Source: Cheiracanthium punctorium
Lineage: Eukaryota; Arthropoda; Arachnida; Araneae; Cheiracanthiidae
Assembly (NCBI GenBank): GCA_038373885.1
Contig: JAWZYV010016004.1
Location: 682,001-746,000 of the forward strand
Direction: 5' to 3'
DNA: 64,000 nucleotides
How positions within the stretch are numbered: the stretch's first letter is position 1; every line of letters starts with the position of its first letter. The notes beneath the pieces were generated by a model. The model had not been told where the DNA came from and did not search any database. It was given only the letters and a program-made list of their open reading frames with translations. Positions 1 to 10,368 of this stretch are shown here, one piece after another. The position numbers and the translations under genes are program-made.

Positions 1-823
1 CGGTGAAAGGAAGTAGATAAAAGGATTTTCTTTTACATTTCTCAAGAAAGAGGTAAATGGAAAATAGGAGAGGACGGGGGGGGGCGGAAGATGAGAACTA
101 TTTCCTGGCTTAGAGAAATAGTGAGTGAAAGGAATGTGTGAGGGATATGTTAATTCATGATTAGATGTTTTCTGAGTGATAAAGAACGATGAATCAACTC
201 AGTTTTTCCAGCAGTCAATTTGACTGCTTGTGGCGCTTCTAGGTATACATATAAATATTTCAGTTAATTTTATTTTCATTCACTGCATATTTGGTACCAA
301 TAATTCTCAAGGTTTTTTAGGAGAATTCAAAAAATTGTGACTTCCTAAAATAAATTGCCTTTTAAGAATCCAGACTAAAATGGCGAAAACAGTCAATATG
401 ACAGCTCTGGCGCTTCTAGTGTAAGGGGGATAATTATTATTCGATTATTTTTATTGGCATAGTAGAAGCTAGAAAATAAGAAATTTTGACTTTAAAAACA
501 AAGTTTCAGAAAAAGTTCCAAAAATTTTAAAAGCATCCCAGGCTATTTATCTCTCAATTTTGAAGCAATTTTTGGTGTTACTTCCTTTCTCATGCTTTTG
601 TTTTTTAATATCTTTAATTCTTCCTACAGTTTTGCTCTTAGAGAATCAATTTCTAGCTTTCTTCGTTTTGAAGTAAATAAAAAGCAAAGTAAAATAAATA
701 ATAATGTCTTATAGTTCTACTTTTTGCTTCTAATGTAGTTCCTATGATATTAATACTTAGAAAGAAATACTTCATTGAAACACAAATTCTGTTTCATTAA
801 AGTGCTTGATACTTTCTTAAATA
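1..823. other. AT-rich non-coding stretch
   Basis: No gene, transposase remnant or clear terminal repeat was seen. A roughly 29-base direct repeat, similar but not identical, occurs near 214-242 and 390-419; both copies contain a tggcgcttctag core. Otherwise this is AT-rich DNA with short homopolymer runs. Confidence 0.5.
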
Positions 824-825
824 TA

Positions 826-1531
826 AGGGTCGCCCAAATGAAAATGTCTTTGCTGTAATAAATTCACCATTTGAAAAGAGGGATGGCTGCGCATGCCCCT
901 ATAGAAGGCGCTGAGTGCTGGAAGTGCATGCAATATCATCAGTTCCCGCCAGATGCCAATGTGATAGTGTTGAAACACGTTAAAAGAGATGTTTCGCATT
1001 ATGCATGCCTCCAAACGGTGTCGACGCGCAGTCATGAAGTTTTTAACAGCGGGAAATGTGAATGCTATTGAAATCTATCGTCGAATGCACAACGTGTATG
1101 ACATGGATATCGGTATGTCACGCAGATCAGTATTCCGATAGTGTTGCGATTTTCGTAGAGGAAGAAGCACTACTGTTGACAGGGCACGATTTCATCAAGC
1201 GCATGTGGAGCATCAAGGAAGCAGTTGAAGCTGCTGACCGTTTCAGGGAAAATGAATCGCCGAATCAGCACTCATGAAATAGCGGAGGAAATTTCTGTGA
1301 GCAAAGGAAGTGTGCACACAATACTGCATGAAAGGTTGCCCCTTTCCTTGGAGCTTCTTCACCCAGGTATCCATCGTCCGTTGACCGCTGTAACACTTGT
1401 TTCAACCTATAAGATGACTTTTTCTATATAGCCTATTTGTATTACTTGTTTCATTTGTATGCTAATTTATATTAATACCATTAAACCATTTCCCGAACCG
1501 ACTGTAGTGATTCTTTCATTTGGGCGACCCT
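826..1531 (+). mobile_element. Internally deleted mariner-like element (706 bp)
   Basis: The ends are near-perfect inverted repeats. The left end starts agggtcgcccaaatga at 826 and the right end is its reverse complement up to 1531, with about 18 matching bases. Both sides have TA (824-825 and 1532-1533), the expected Tc1/mariner target duplication. Inside, plus-strand frames give mariner-like pieces: an N-terminal helix-turn-helix part (AGNVNAIEIYRRMHNVYDMD near 1045-1105, then ISVSKGSVHTILHE near 1288-1332) and a C-terminal tail (VDRCNTCFN near 1378-1406). The catalytic core between them is missing, so only the two ends of the transposase survive, with frame changes. It cannot encode an active enzyme but could be moved by one supplied in trans. 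Confidence 0.8.
1030..1431 (+). pseudogene. Mariner transposase fragments, catalytic core deleted
   Basis: A mariner transposase normally has about 340 residues: an N-terminal DNA-binding half with two helix-turn-helix motifs, then a DDD/DDE nuclease core. Here the first helix region, the second helix region (STHEIAEEISVSKGSVHTIL) and a short C-terminal tail can be read in different frames. No catalytic aspartates are seen. The match is to family patterns by eye; the family assignment is supported by the TA-flanked inverted repeats on either side. Confidence 0.65.
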
Positions 1532-2149
1532 TATATTTCTTATAAAATTGCTTAAAATGATATTTCAGCAGAACGAGGGAAAAATTAATATTCTGGATCC
1601 GATCTACGAATTTAGCGCAATAGTCTTATGATCTATAGCTACTACCACGGTTCACATATCGTAAAAAAATGAAAATGGTAAATGTTAATCATTTCATAAA
1701 AGTTAGAGGTGTGCCTGATATCCGTATTCGGATATCAGAAATACTCGGATACTAGATACTCAGAATACTCGGATATCAGTGTTTCGGATATCAGAAAAAA
1801 AATAAAAGATCGAATCCATACCTGCATACGTCTGAGCAAAAACACATTATCCGTATCCGGATTCGTCAGAGCGAAACAATTTATCCGCATCCGATTTCTT
1901 TTAGCGGATCTTTTAATGGCTTTTCAGGATAAGTCAAAGAAATGAAAAAATTAAATTATTCTAAACTATTAATTAATTTTGTAACCAAGAATAAATTTTA
2001 TTGTTTAAAACTTAATAATTACTGTTTTTTATTTTTCAGTGAATCTCCTTCTTTAAAGCAAAAATCCCTCGTTTAAATTAGTATTAGTAATTTAAAGCTA
2101 TTAGCATGTATTTACTGTAGACGAAACTGGGTGAGCTTTTTTAATATTT

Positions 2150-2535
2150 TGCGTGGTGGTCTTCATCTACCACCCAAATACTAAAGAGCTCCATCAACCA
2201 TCCAAATACTTTTTTTTCCCAATGGCCAGCCGATGCCTTTGAAGGCTTTGGCCACAACATGCCGGAATTGTTGGCCTCTTTATTGTGGGGACACCTAGTA
2301 GGTGGACCAACGTCGCCCCCTATGAAGGGACGGACAAATGACAACCAAGCCCAGACGGGGATCGAACCCCGACAGCCAGGAGTTGAACCCGAAACCGGAG
2401 TATGGTGCTTTACCCACCATACAATCCAGTTGGCCCAACCAAATACTAAAGGGCTCCATCAAACCACCCAAATACTAAAGGGCTCCATGAACTACCCTAA
2501 TACTAAAGGGCTTCATCTCTTACTCTGGTTGGTTT
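2150..2535. repeat. About 29-bp minisatellite interrupted by a SINE
   Basis: The core caaatactaaagggctccat recurs near 2174, 2440, 2469 and 2499 with small changes, a period close to 29-30 bases. The array is split at about 2210 by a SINE that resumes the array at 2439. Confidence 0.7.
2211..2438 (-). mobile_element. tRNA-derived SINE inserted in minisatellite
   Basis: Read on the minus strand, the right end carries a tRNA-like head with a box B-like ggttcaactcc and, a little further, a second ggttcgatccc. The left end has a run of eight T, which is the A-tail on the minus strand. The array word ccaaatact lies on both sides (about 2202-2210 and 2439-2447). It could be the target-site duplication, but it is also part of the host repeat unit, so it is not decisive. 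Confidence 0.65.
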
Positions 2536-2961
2536 GGTAGTAACGTTTCGAAAATTTAATACTCAAAAATCCCGGTAAAGATTATTAAAATGTTATTTTA
2601 AGCACTACATTGTTTAAGTAATTTCCAAACAAAAAGATCCGTATCCGCGGATATGAAAACAAATTATCTGTTTTCATATCCTTATTAGCAGATATAAATA
2701 AAAGTTTTCTGTTTTTTCAAATTCGTATCTGCGAATCTGACTTTTTAAGCGATCTGGCTTTGCACCTCAAATATAAGTGTCACAACGTAGAGCAATGATA
2801 TAAAAAAAAATCCAGCTTATATGGCACATGAATCTGGAGTGTTTGCCAATGGTGTTATGGCACATGTTTATCATAACATTCATTATATTAATTATTAACG
2901 TTTTATCTTATAAATAAAAATGAAATTCTGTTTGTTTGTTTGTTTGTTTGTGGATTTGATT

Positions 2962-3683
2962 CGTATACAAATCCACAAAAATGGACCTATCGGCCTGAAA
3001 TTTAGTACAGATATGTAAAATAATATAGAATAACTCATAGTCCACTTTAAAACTTTGAAAGTCCACCCGTTCCCGAAATTTAAGAGATTTTTTATGCTCT
3101 TCACGCAAAAATCTTTCCGTAATTGTAACCCCTGTAGTGAAAAAAGTGTGAAATAAGGATCGTGGTTGCCATGTGTGGCGATTTTGCCGAATAAAATGTC
3201 GTTCGTATACAAATCCACAAAAAATGGACCTATCGGCCTGAAATTTAGCACAGATATGTAAAATAATATAGAATAAATCGTAGTCCACTTTAAAACTTTG
3301 AAAGTCCACCCGTTCCCGGAATTTAAGAGATTTTTTATGCTCTTCACGCAAAAATCTTTCCGTAATTGTAACCCCTGTAGTGAAAAAAGTGTGAAATAAG
3401 GATCGTGGTTGCCATGTGTGGCGATTTTGCCGAATAAAATGTCGTTCGTATACAAATCCACAAAAATGAACCTATCGGCCTGAAATTTAGCACAGATATG
3501 TAAAATAATATAGAATGAATCGTAGTCCACTTTAAAACTTTGCAAGTCCACCCGTTCCCGGAATTTAAGAGATTTTTTATGCTATTCACGCAAAAAGCTT
3601 TCCGTAATTGTAACCCCTGTAGTGAAAAAAGTGTGAAATAAGGATCGTGGTTGCCATGTGTGGCGATTTTGCCGAATAAAATG
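2962..3683 (+). repeat. Three 243-bp tandem repeats
   Basis: Units begin at 2962, 3204 and 3447, each with cgtatacaaatccacaaaa. They are nearly identical, with only a few substitutions between units, which explains apparently repetitive reading frames on the minus strand here. Those frames are not genes. The repeat ends in aataaaatgt near 3683. The high identity suggests recent amplification or gene conversion. Confidence 0.9.
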
Positions 3684-4519
3684 TTTTAAATTCTCAAAGT
3701 AAAAATAAAAGAATAATAATGATTTTTTTTTTGTTAGTTTATATTCGTAAGGTTATTTTTTTTAAATTATAATATCGTGTGCATGGGAAATCAGAGCAGG
3801 AATGTAATGCTTTACACGCAAAACAATAAGAATTGAAGATTTCCGAGGCTAATAGGTAAATTATTTTAGTTTGGCGAAAAAATAAAATGGCTCAAATGCC
3901 GATTTTGTGAAAGTGAGTTCTAGCGGTTTGCACAGATTTCGGCTTGGCGCAATTTATTGAGAGCTTAAGGAAATAGATTTTTGAAACAAGTGCAAAGGTT
4001 TTATTAGAATACAGCGTTAAATTTTAATGATCCGTGAAGAAATAATGCAGTTATTAAGGGATTTCAATTGATCTATCTCCAGAATTCTCGCCAAATGAGT
4101 ACATTGATTTAAGTTCGGGGAATTCCGCCAAATTTCAGAAAATTGAAATCTTCTCATTTAGTACATCGGAGTAATGATGAATAAAACACGTTATAGTTGA
4201 TAATTTTAAAAAATTCGGCTGTATTAAGGGATTCAACTTTTCAAATAAAGGCTTGCTTTACTTTTTCGCGGTCGAACCATTTCCCATATATTATTGCTGC
4301 TAAGTCAATGCTTCGAATGATTTCCTGAAAAAACGCTTGCAAAATGGCGTATGTTGGCACTTTGGCGAGGCTTAGATTTGAAACTGGATTTTATTTGAGA
4401 CTGGGATATATAATGACACTGGTTATAGATAAAAATGAATGTTGGTATGAGTGTATGAGGTTGAAAAACTCCAGCACCGTTGAGCACCGTTGCACCTTTT
4501 ATGCTATCCGTTTTCCTCT

Positions 4520-5340
4520 AACTTGCCACCAGGTGGCGCAGCAGAACGTCGAATTCTATTCCGTTTAGCCGTTTGCTATGCGAATATCGTCAAACCGATT
4601 TCGATGAAATTTGGTACACGCGAATATTAGAACACGGAGAATATTTTTCACTATGCATTTTGCTGTAACTTGCCACTAAATGGCGCTGAAAAGCATCAAC
4701 TTCTATACCGTTCGACCGATCGGCATAAAATTTTTTATACTTACACATTTGAGCGCGAAGAATATATTCTAACTGCGTTCCTTTTGATGTTACTCACCAC
4801 TAGATGACACTGCAATGCATTATTATTTTAAGTCGCACACTAGATGACGCTGCAGCAGGCCAAATTCTTGAAAATTCGAACGGTCGCTATGAAAATCAGT
4901 ATACATAGCTATTTGAACAATGAGAATATTTTGGCGTTATCCATTTTGCTACAACTCGCCACTTGACGGTGCTGTAGCAAATCATTACTTTATTGAACCA
5001 CTGGATGGCCCTGCAGTGTATCACTTCTTGACTGTGCAAATGATCGCTATGAAAATAGGTATACATAGATATTTGAACACGGGGAAGAGTTTGTCGCTAT
5101 CCATTTTCCTATAACTTGCCACTAGATGTCGCGTCAACACATGAACTTCAGGACTGTCCAGCCGATAGTCATGAAAATTCGTATACATCGATATCTGAAT
5201 GCGAAAAATATTTTCGCCGTATCCGTTTTGCTAAAACTCGCCACTAGATTGCGCTACGCCGCATAGCCTTCTGCACCGTACAAACGATTGCCTTGCAATT
5301 CGGTATGCATGATTATTGGACACAATATAACGCGATATCC
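4520..5340 (+). repeat. Degenerate minisatellite with CCACTAGATGGCGCTG core
   Basis: Six to eight diverged units, spaced about 40 to 160 bases apart, share a core like gccactagatggcgctgcag followed by a cgatcgctatgaaaat-like segment and a tatacat..atttgaacac segment. Examples of the core lie near 4525, 4671, 4796, 4836, 4958, 5119 and 5240. The array leads directly into the Helitron-like 3' terminus. Confidence 0.75.
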
Positions 5341-5441
5341 ACTTTGCTATATCTGTTTATTACAATGAATAGTAATCACCACAAATCGTAATATAAAAAA
5401 GTCCATTCATTCCCGTGCGAAGAACGGGTACTTCAGCTAGT

Positions 5442-6123
5442 GTTAAATAAATATTTTTCTCACAGTAGAATGACTTTCATTTGATTAAAAACCGCTGGGT
5501 TATCAGAGAAGAATAAGTTATTTTGCTGTAGCCTTTGTGTGAGGGGATCAATCAGGTTTTCTGAAAGATTCTCGCTTTAAAGTTTTATTTTTTTTCTGCA
5601 GTTTTCTTATTTTCAAAATTCGAAGGCAGACTCCAAAGAGCAAACATTTTATGAACATAAATTTCTCTCCAGTATCTTCTGTACACAAAGTCACGTTGTT
5701 GAAGTTTTCTTTGTTGCACAGAACGTATTCATACATATTTATATTTTTCGAAGTACATGGAAGTTGATATTAAAATCTAAAGTTTCCGAACATTTTTTTT
5801 TCTATGATAAAAACTATATACTTTCATCGTGTAACTATGTTTTCAGATCTTCAGAACATTCTTTTCCATGTACGTAGAATCAAAAAATTTCTCTCTCTTT
5901 CTATGAGATTAAAAGTAATAAAATGATGAATCATGTATATAATAAAAACTTTTTAAATATTTTTTGACATAAGTATGTTTTTTGTAGTTATGTCTTAAAA
6001 TATATTTTGCCTATTAATAAGAAAATTGATTATGTAGACATATAAATTTTATTTTTTTAAGTTCTAAGACAAATACAAATTTTTTAAGGAAAGGAGAACA
6101 ATTTAGTATTTTTCTAAAAAGGG
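5442..6123. other. AT-rich non-coding stretch
   Basis: Nothing recognisable. The sequence is AT-rich with T and A runs between the 3' end of the Helitron-like element and the left arm of the inverted-repeat element. Confidence 0.5.
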
Positions 6124-6510
6124 GGAGGCACAGCTTCTGGGAAACGGATTTCAATTATCTTTGGTATAGTAATAGCATACCACGTGAAAAACACTAAGAC
6201 GTAATACACAAATACAGTCCAGAAAAATTAATATTTATTTTCGAACCTCTTCACCGAAATGTAAGTTACGCACGCAATTGGTCGGGCACCGTGGCGTAAT
6301 CGGCAAGGCTGTGGACTTCCATTCTAGCGTTGCGGTTTCGAACCTCATGCTGCGCAGAAAAAATTATCCACTCTTTTTTTTTATTAAATACATCAATCCT
6401 GGTAATTAATTCATTTTTAGTCAACTAAATATTTATTTACTTTTTCGTTTATCCTTTATTTGTTATTTAATTCTTTTTACTACTTACTTATTGATTTTTT
6501 ATTATTTTAT
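6124..6510 (+). repeat. Left arm of inverted repeat
   Basis: It matches the reverse complement of 8400-8793 over its whole length, including the segment attaatatttattttcgaa and the tRNA-like part. Identity falls in the AT-rich inner third, so the inner edge is approximate. Confidence 0.75.
6282..6352 (+). other. tRNA-Arg-like sequence (Pol III promoter-like)
   Basis: The layout resembles a tRNA-Arg: tggcgtaatcgg in the box A position, then aaggctgtggacttcc where the anticodon stem would be, and ggtttcgaacc in the box B position. The acceptor stem does not pair cleanly, so this is not a working tRNA gene. It may still act as an internal Pol III promoter directing transcription into the element. 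Confidence 0.55.
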
Positions 6511-6952
6511 TTTATTTTTATTGCTACTTGTAAAATCTTTACTTTGGAATTAGAATTTTACACATCTAAAATAATTCCCTTTTAACACTCACAAAACTCA
6601 ATATTTATTTAAGGTACATTTCTTTTTCTCGCAATCTCGTAGGACATACTTTAGTTTTTCTAATATTCCCCCGTTCTTGATGCCACAGCAATAGCATTAT
6701 TTTTTTAGAGCTTCCGTCGTCTGTTGATGGGTTGCCAACGTTAAAATATCACTTTATATTCTCCAAGTCAAATATTTTTATGATGTTGTTAAAATTTCTT
6801 ACAGCCATATATTTAAACATTGAAATTTGTTTTGAACTGTATTGCAGCTAAAAATATGTCATGGAGTGAGTTCTTTTTGTTGTGATGTAAAAACCGAAAA
6901 TTCTATCTATAGTGTTGTTTCAAAGCAGTGACTAAAAGATGGAGAGTATTAC

Positions 6953-7575
6953 GAGAGTTCACTCTTCAAAAATAATTTAATTGCAACGACAGCTCTTCTG
7001 ATACACTATCTTACGAAGCTATGATGATAGGCACAGAATTGTCTTGTTGTTGTTTCTGGTGACCCCTGACCACCGCAAGCAGCGGTGCAGATCCTCCCCG
7101 GAGGGAGGCGATGGGCAGAAGGGTTGCGCCTTCCATTTTCAGGGCCCCAGTGGGAGGAAGTACGATTTAGCCCGTGGTCCCCTAATTTTTGAACCAATTC
7201 CTGAAGAGGGACAAACCCCCTGAAATTGGCATCCCCAGAGGTATCGTTTATGTCATGGAGCAAGGAATTCACTCCTCAAAAGTAATTTAATTGCAACGAC
7301 AGCTCTTCTGATTCACTATCTGAAGAAGCTATGATGATAGGCATAGAATTGTGCTGTTGTTGTTTCTGATGCCCCTAGCAACCGCAAGCGGTGGTGCCAG
7401 ATCCCCGCCGAAGGGAGGCCATGGGCAGAGGGGTTGCGCCTTTTATTTTTGGGGCCCCAGTGGGAGGAAGCACGATTTAGCCCGTGGTCCCCTAATTTTG
7501 AACCAATTCCTGAGGAGGGACCAACCCATTGAATGAAATCGGCACCCGCAGAGGTATCGTTAACAACTTGGAGGA
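6953..7575. repeat. Two 310-bp tandem copies of a SINE-like body
   Basis: Copies at about 6953-7262 and 7263-7575 share ttgcaacgacagctcttctg (starting at 6981 and 7291), gatgataggcacagaattgt-like text and gggccccagtgggaggaag. The distal part (gtatcgtt... then tttacgtgcaccagctcc near 7590) recurs at about 41.95-42.08 kb and, more diverged, within the SINE at 26.1 kb. It is therefore a dispersed SINE-like family. Confidence 0.75.
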
Positions 7576-7739
7576 TATTGGGGCCACGACATATTTTACG
7601 TGCACCAGCTCCCATTAGCGTACACGGTCCCACAGTAGTACAGCCGAGAGGACAGAATTGTATAATAATACATTGGGTGTGTTGAGTGGAAAGGAGTTTT
7701 TAATTGATGAAGAATTGATCCATACTCAAGATTGTTTGT

Positions 7740-7945
7740 TTGTGGGATTACGCCGATTAGCTATGGATGGGGTCTAGGCCGAGGGTTGGAGTGCCCTACA
7801 TGGGGGTTTCTCTAAGGGATCCTAACCTGAATTTACGCTAAATTTTGGAGGAAACCACGAAAAACTCTGAACTGTTAGATCGGCAGGCGTGACCTGGTTT
7901 CGAACTAGGCGCCTTCCGTCTCCTAGTTCGGGTTTGTGTGATTCT
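7740..7945 (-). mobile_element. Diverged tRNA-derived SINE copy
   Basis: It has the same body order as the neighbouring copy at 7948-8165: a ggaggaaaccac...aactctgaactgttagatcg segment follows a ggggtttctctaaggg segment. On the minus strand a box B-like gtttcgaacc lies at the tRNA-head end (near 7893). It is more diverged than its neighbour and lies head-to-tail with it. Confidence 0.5.
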
Positions 7946-7947
7946 GG

Positions 7948-8165
7948 CAGCTACGCTAGGGCGATCTGCCAAGGATGGGGTGCCTTGGTAGGAGGACTTT
8001 CGAAGGGGTTCTAGCGCGTATTCACCGTACATCTGGAGAAAACCTACAGAAGCTCCAGATCGTTAGATCAACAGCTGAGCGATGGGACCCGAACCCGGAA
8101 CCTTCAAACTTCGACCGTCTACCATTTTCAGTGAAATAACCACTGTGCCATAGTTAGGCCTCTCC
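7948..8165 (-). mobile_element. tRNA-derived SINE (family also at 36.3 and 51.2 kb)
   Basis: On the minus strand the head has box A tggcacagtgg, a perfect fit to the A-box consensus, and a box B-like ggttcgggtcc. The body contains gaaaacctacagaagctcc and ctagggcgatctgccaagg on the plus strand. The same body and head are found at 36290-36505 and at 51180-51800. All three point to the minus strand. Confidence 0.75.
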
Positions 8166-8399
8166 CAGTTCCAAGCGCTATGCGCTATGACACTGGCGGT
8201 GTCCCATATTTAAGAAGAATCTACAGAAGAAATTTTTGAATCAGTTAAGGATGACTCATCTAATGGCAATGTACCAGATGAAAAAAAAAGATATAAAAAC
8301 AGTCATAAGTATATTATTTATTATAATACAGTTATAATTGATTATACTTATTAATTCAAATAATCATAACTATAACAATTGGAAAATCTACTTTAAATA

Positions 8400-8793
8400 G
8401 TAGAAAAAAATTTGAAGTATATAAAAAAATAGAAATATGAAAAAATAAATAAATGAAAAAGTAAATAAATATTTACTTTACTAAAAAATGAATTAATTAC
8501 TAGTATTGGTGTATTTTTTAAAAAAAGAGCGGAAAAATTTTTTGCTTTACATGAGGTTCGAACCTGCAACGCCCTAGTGGAATCCCACAGCCTTACCGAT
8601 TACTCCACGGTGCTCAAACGCCTTTGCATGTAACTTACATTTAAATTTTCGGTGAAGTGGTTCGAAAATAAATAATAATTTTTCTTGATTGTATTTGAGT
8701 ATTGTGTCTTAGTATTTTACATGTAGTATACTCACACTGTCATACACCACTATTCCAAAGATCATTGAAATCCGCTTCCTAAAGCCGTGCCTC
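8400..8793 (-). repeat. Right arm of inverted repeat, with tRNA-like segment
   Basis: Reverse complement of the left arm. The minus-strand tRNA-like segment at 8556-8625 reads gcaccgtggagtaatcggta in its first half and ggttcgaacc for box B, which is closer to the box B consensus than the left arm. Confidence 0.75.
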
Positions 8794-9350
8794 GTTCTTG
8801 TAAGACTAATAATATAATTATTAAGATATTTCCTTAAAACAAATCCTTCCAATGTTTATAATTCAAGAAATAATAACTCTACAAATCTAACGAAGCTCCT
8901 TTATGAAATATTGTTCAGTCACTTATAATATTTTATATAACTTATGTTATTTAGTTTAATATCAGATTATCGATTATTTAACTACTGAAACTTGAATATT
9001 AAATGACCGTTTACATCGAAATGCATTCGGATTCATTCCATAGATTTACGTCAATTTCTGCTTTATTCTCCCCAGAAAAAAAAAAATCATTATTAAACGT
9101 AATATTCAATTTGGTCAGAATTAAAGCAAATCTATTCTGAGCTCTCTATACATCGAACTACTCAGTGTAAAGGATCCAAAATTGTTGGAAATACTATTAA
9201 AGACATGGTGAAACAGATTACGCGTTGAAAAACTAGTTTCAGAAATACCGATAGATGGCGCTGTACAGCAGAAAATATGTTTAAAGACACAAAATGCAAA
9301 TTTGTAGCACATTTTATTCGAACACAACAAACGTTCACATTACAAGAACC
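8794..9350. other. AT-rich stretch downstream of a transposase remnant
   Basis: No gene was seen. It may hold the terminal region of the DUF4817-type element to its right, but no inverted terminal repeat was found. A tagatggcgctgtacagcag word lies near 9250-9269 and resembles the core of the 4.5-5.3 kb minisatellite. Confidence 0.4.
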
Positions 9351-10368
9351 TTATCGATTCAGGAAATATTGCTCAAAATGGTTCCCCTCTTCAAAATGTA
9401 AAATCTGCGCTCTGTGGACAGTTTGTTCAACTGCAGATCTTAATTGGTCGACCGAGATACTTCTCACATGCAAAGGGATACTGTCTTTCAAATCTACCAA
9501 GGTTACTAAACGTGCTCGATAAAAAGATATTATAAGTATAGCCACAACCAAAAATCCCAGGAATTAAGATTTGGAGAGCGAGATAGAAAGGTTGTTGGAT
9601 ACGCATCACTGATTACTCTAGTAAAATATTGCCGAAGAAACTGCAGTACACTGCAGTATGAAGAAACTGAGTCCAATGTGTGGAGGCACTCCATTTTGCA
9701 TGAAGGTAATTGAAATAAGACATTGACGGTGTTAAATTTGGAATATAAAAAAAAAAATTCGAGCATGTTTCTGTACCTCCTGGTCGTCACGGTGCATGTC
9801 CCAGAGCCATTGTGAGTAGCTTCTTTGAAAAAGAAAGGTCCAATAATGAATGCGGCTGTGAATCCACACCAGATTGTAACTTTCGGCGAGTGAAGTGGAA
9901 TCTCTTGGAAGGTACGAGGATTTTCCGTGTTCCAAATGCTACATATGGGTGTTCACTGTTCCACTTAGATGGAAATTCCCCATCGATCCATAGAATCTGC
10001 CATGTCAACGATGAATCCACTTCAACTCTATCCAGAAATGTGAATGCAAAAGTGAGTCACTTCTCCGTGTTGATGGAAAGAAACTGCTAATTATAAAAAA
10101 TTTTGTATGGTAAAAAATGCACCATTTTTCTCTGCACGTTCTGTACTGACCTTTAGGGAATACCCAAGATTCTTGACAATGCACGTGCACAAACGCTACA
10201 GCCTTGTTTTCTGGAATCAAGCTATCATTCTCCTGAGAGCTTGTGGAAGTAATGTCCTTTGCGTAAATTCTTAAGTTGACGAAACTCTTTAAGTGATGCT
10301 TCAGCATTTCCTTTGTTATCATAAAACAACTTCAAAAGCAAAGCGCGTTCTGGCAGCGTGACAGCCAT
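9351..10368 (-). pseudogene. DUF4817-type transposase, near full length, inactivated
   Basis: The start is at 10368 on the minus strand: MAVTLPERALLLKLFYDNKG, the classic N-terminus of the DUF4817 helix-turn-helix family of arthropod DNA transposons. A LKEFRQLKNLRKG segment follows. Further on are a piece ending in TTRRYRNMLEFF, SRSPNLNSWDFWLWLYL near 9555, and a C-terminus SISVDQLRSAVEQTVHRAQ that stops at 9351. The order is that of a complete protein of about 340 residues, but several frameshifts and stops split it. The first catalytic aspartate region appears altered, and the second reads N in place of D in a FMQNGVPPH motif. The third acidic motif has DF after the NLN, as in this family. 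A related deletion derivative lies at 13294-13787. Confidence 0.75.

Larger units (their letters stand above)
1705..2768. mobile_element. Possible hAT-like non-autonomous element with minisatellite cargo
   Basis: The left edge reads tagaggtgtgcctgat from 1705. The right edge reads as its approximate reverse complement (ending gcacctc at 2768). Such gaggtgtgc ends are common in hAT superfamily elements. Short inverted repeats based on ggatatc/gatatcc occur near 1720-1800 and related ones near 2636-2740. The ends are imperfect and no clear 8-bp target duplication was found, so this is tentative. The interior holds a minisatellite and a SINE. Confidence 0.35.
2905..5441 (+). mobile_element. Helitron-like (Helentron/DINE-type) non-autonomous element
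   Basis: The 5' region has an AT-rich start followed by (gttt)n at 2928-2950. It is followed by a block of three 242-243 bp tandem repeats, an AT-rich middle, and a second tandem block built on a ccactagatggcgctg-like core. The 3' end has a GC hairpin, cccgt-gcgaaga-acggg at 5412-5428, followed by gtacttcagctagt ending at 5441. A 3' hairpin just before a CTAG-type end without terminal inverted repeats is the hallmark of Helitron-like elements. Related copies lie at about 21.2-22.1 kb (minus) and 62.85 kb (plus). The two may be separate parts joined by chance, but the order agrees with the other copies over the first kilobase. No replicase/helicase is encoded. Confidence 0.6.
6124..8793. mobile_element. 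Large inverted-repeat (foldback-like) element with tRNA-like sequence in each arm
   Basis: Two arms of roughly 390 bases, 6124-6510 and 8400-8793, are reverse complements of one another with substitutions and small indels. The outer edge reads gaggcacagcttctgg on the left; the right edge gives gaggcacggctttagg on the minus strand. Each arm holds a tRNA-Arg-like segment about 155 bases from its outer edge (6282-6352 plus; 8556-8625 minus), both pointing inward. The 1.9-kb interior contains a 310-bp tandem duplication and two SINE copies. No transposase was seen and no target duplication was identified. It could be a foldback/MITE-like DNA element, or two copies of one repeat in opposite orientation. 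Confidence 0.6.

Noticed and set aside
2895..3589. Long repetitive minus-strand open frames (up to 218 codons)
   Set aside because: They are translations of the 243-bp tandem repeat; the repetition of the protein follows the DNA period and there is no family match.
6282..6352. A functional tRNA-Arg gene
   Set aside because: The acceptor stem does not pair and the arm-to-arm copy shows it is part of a repeat.
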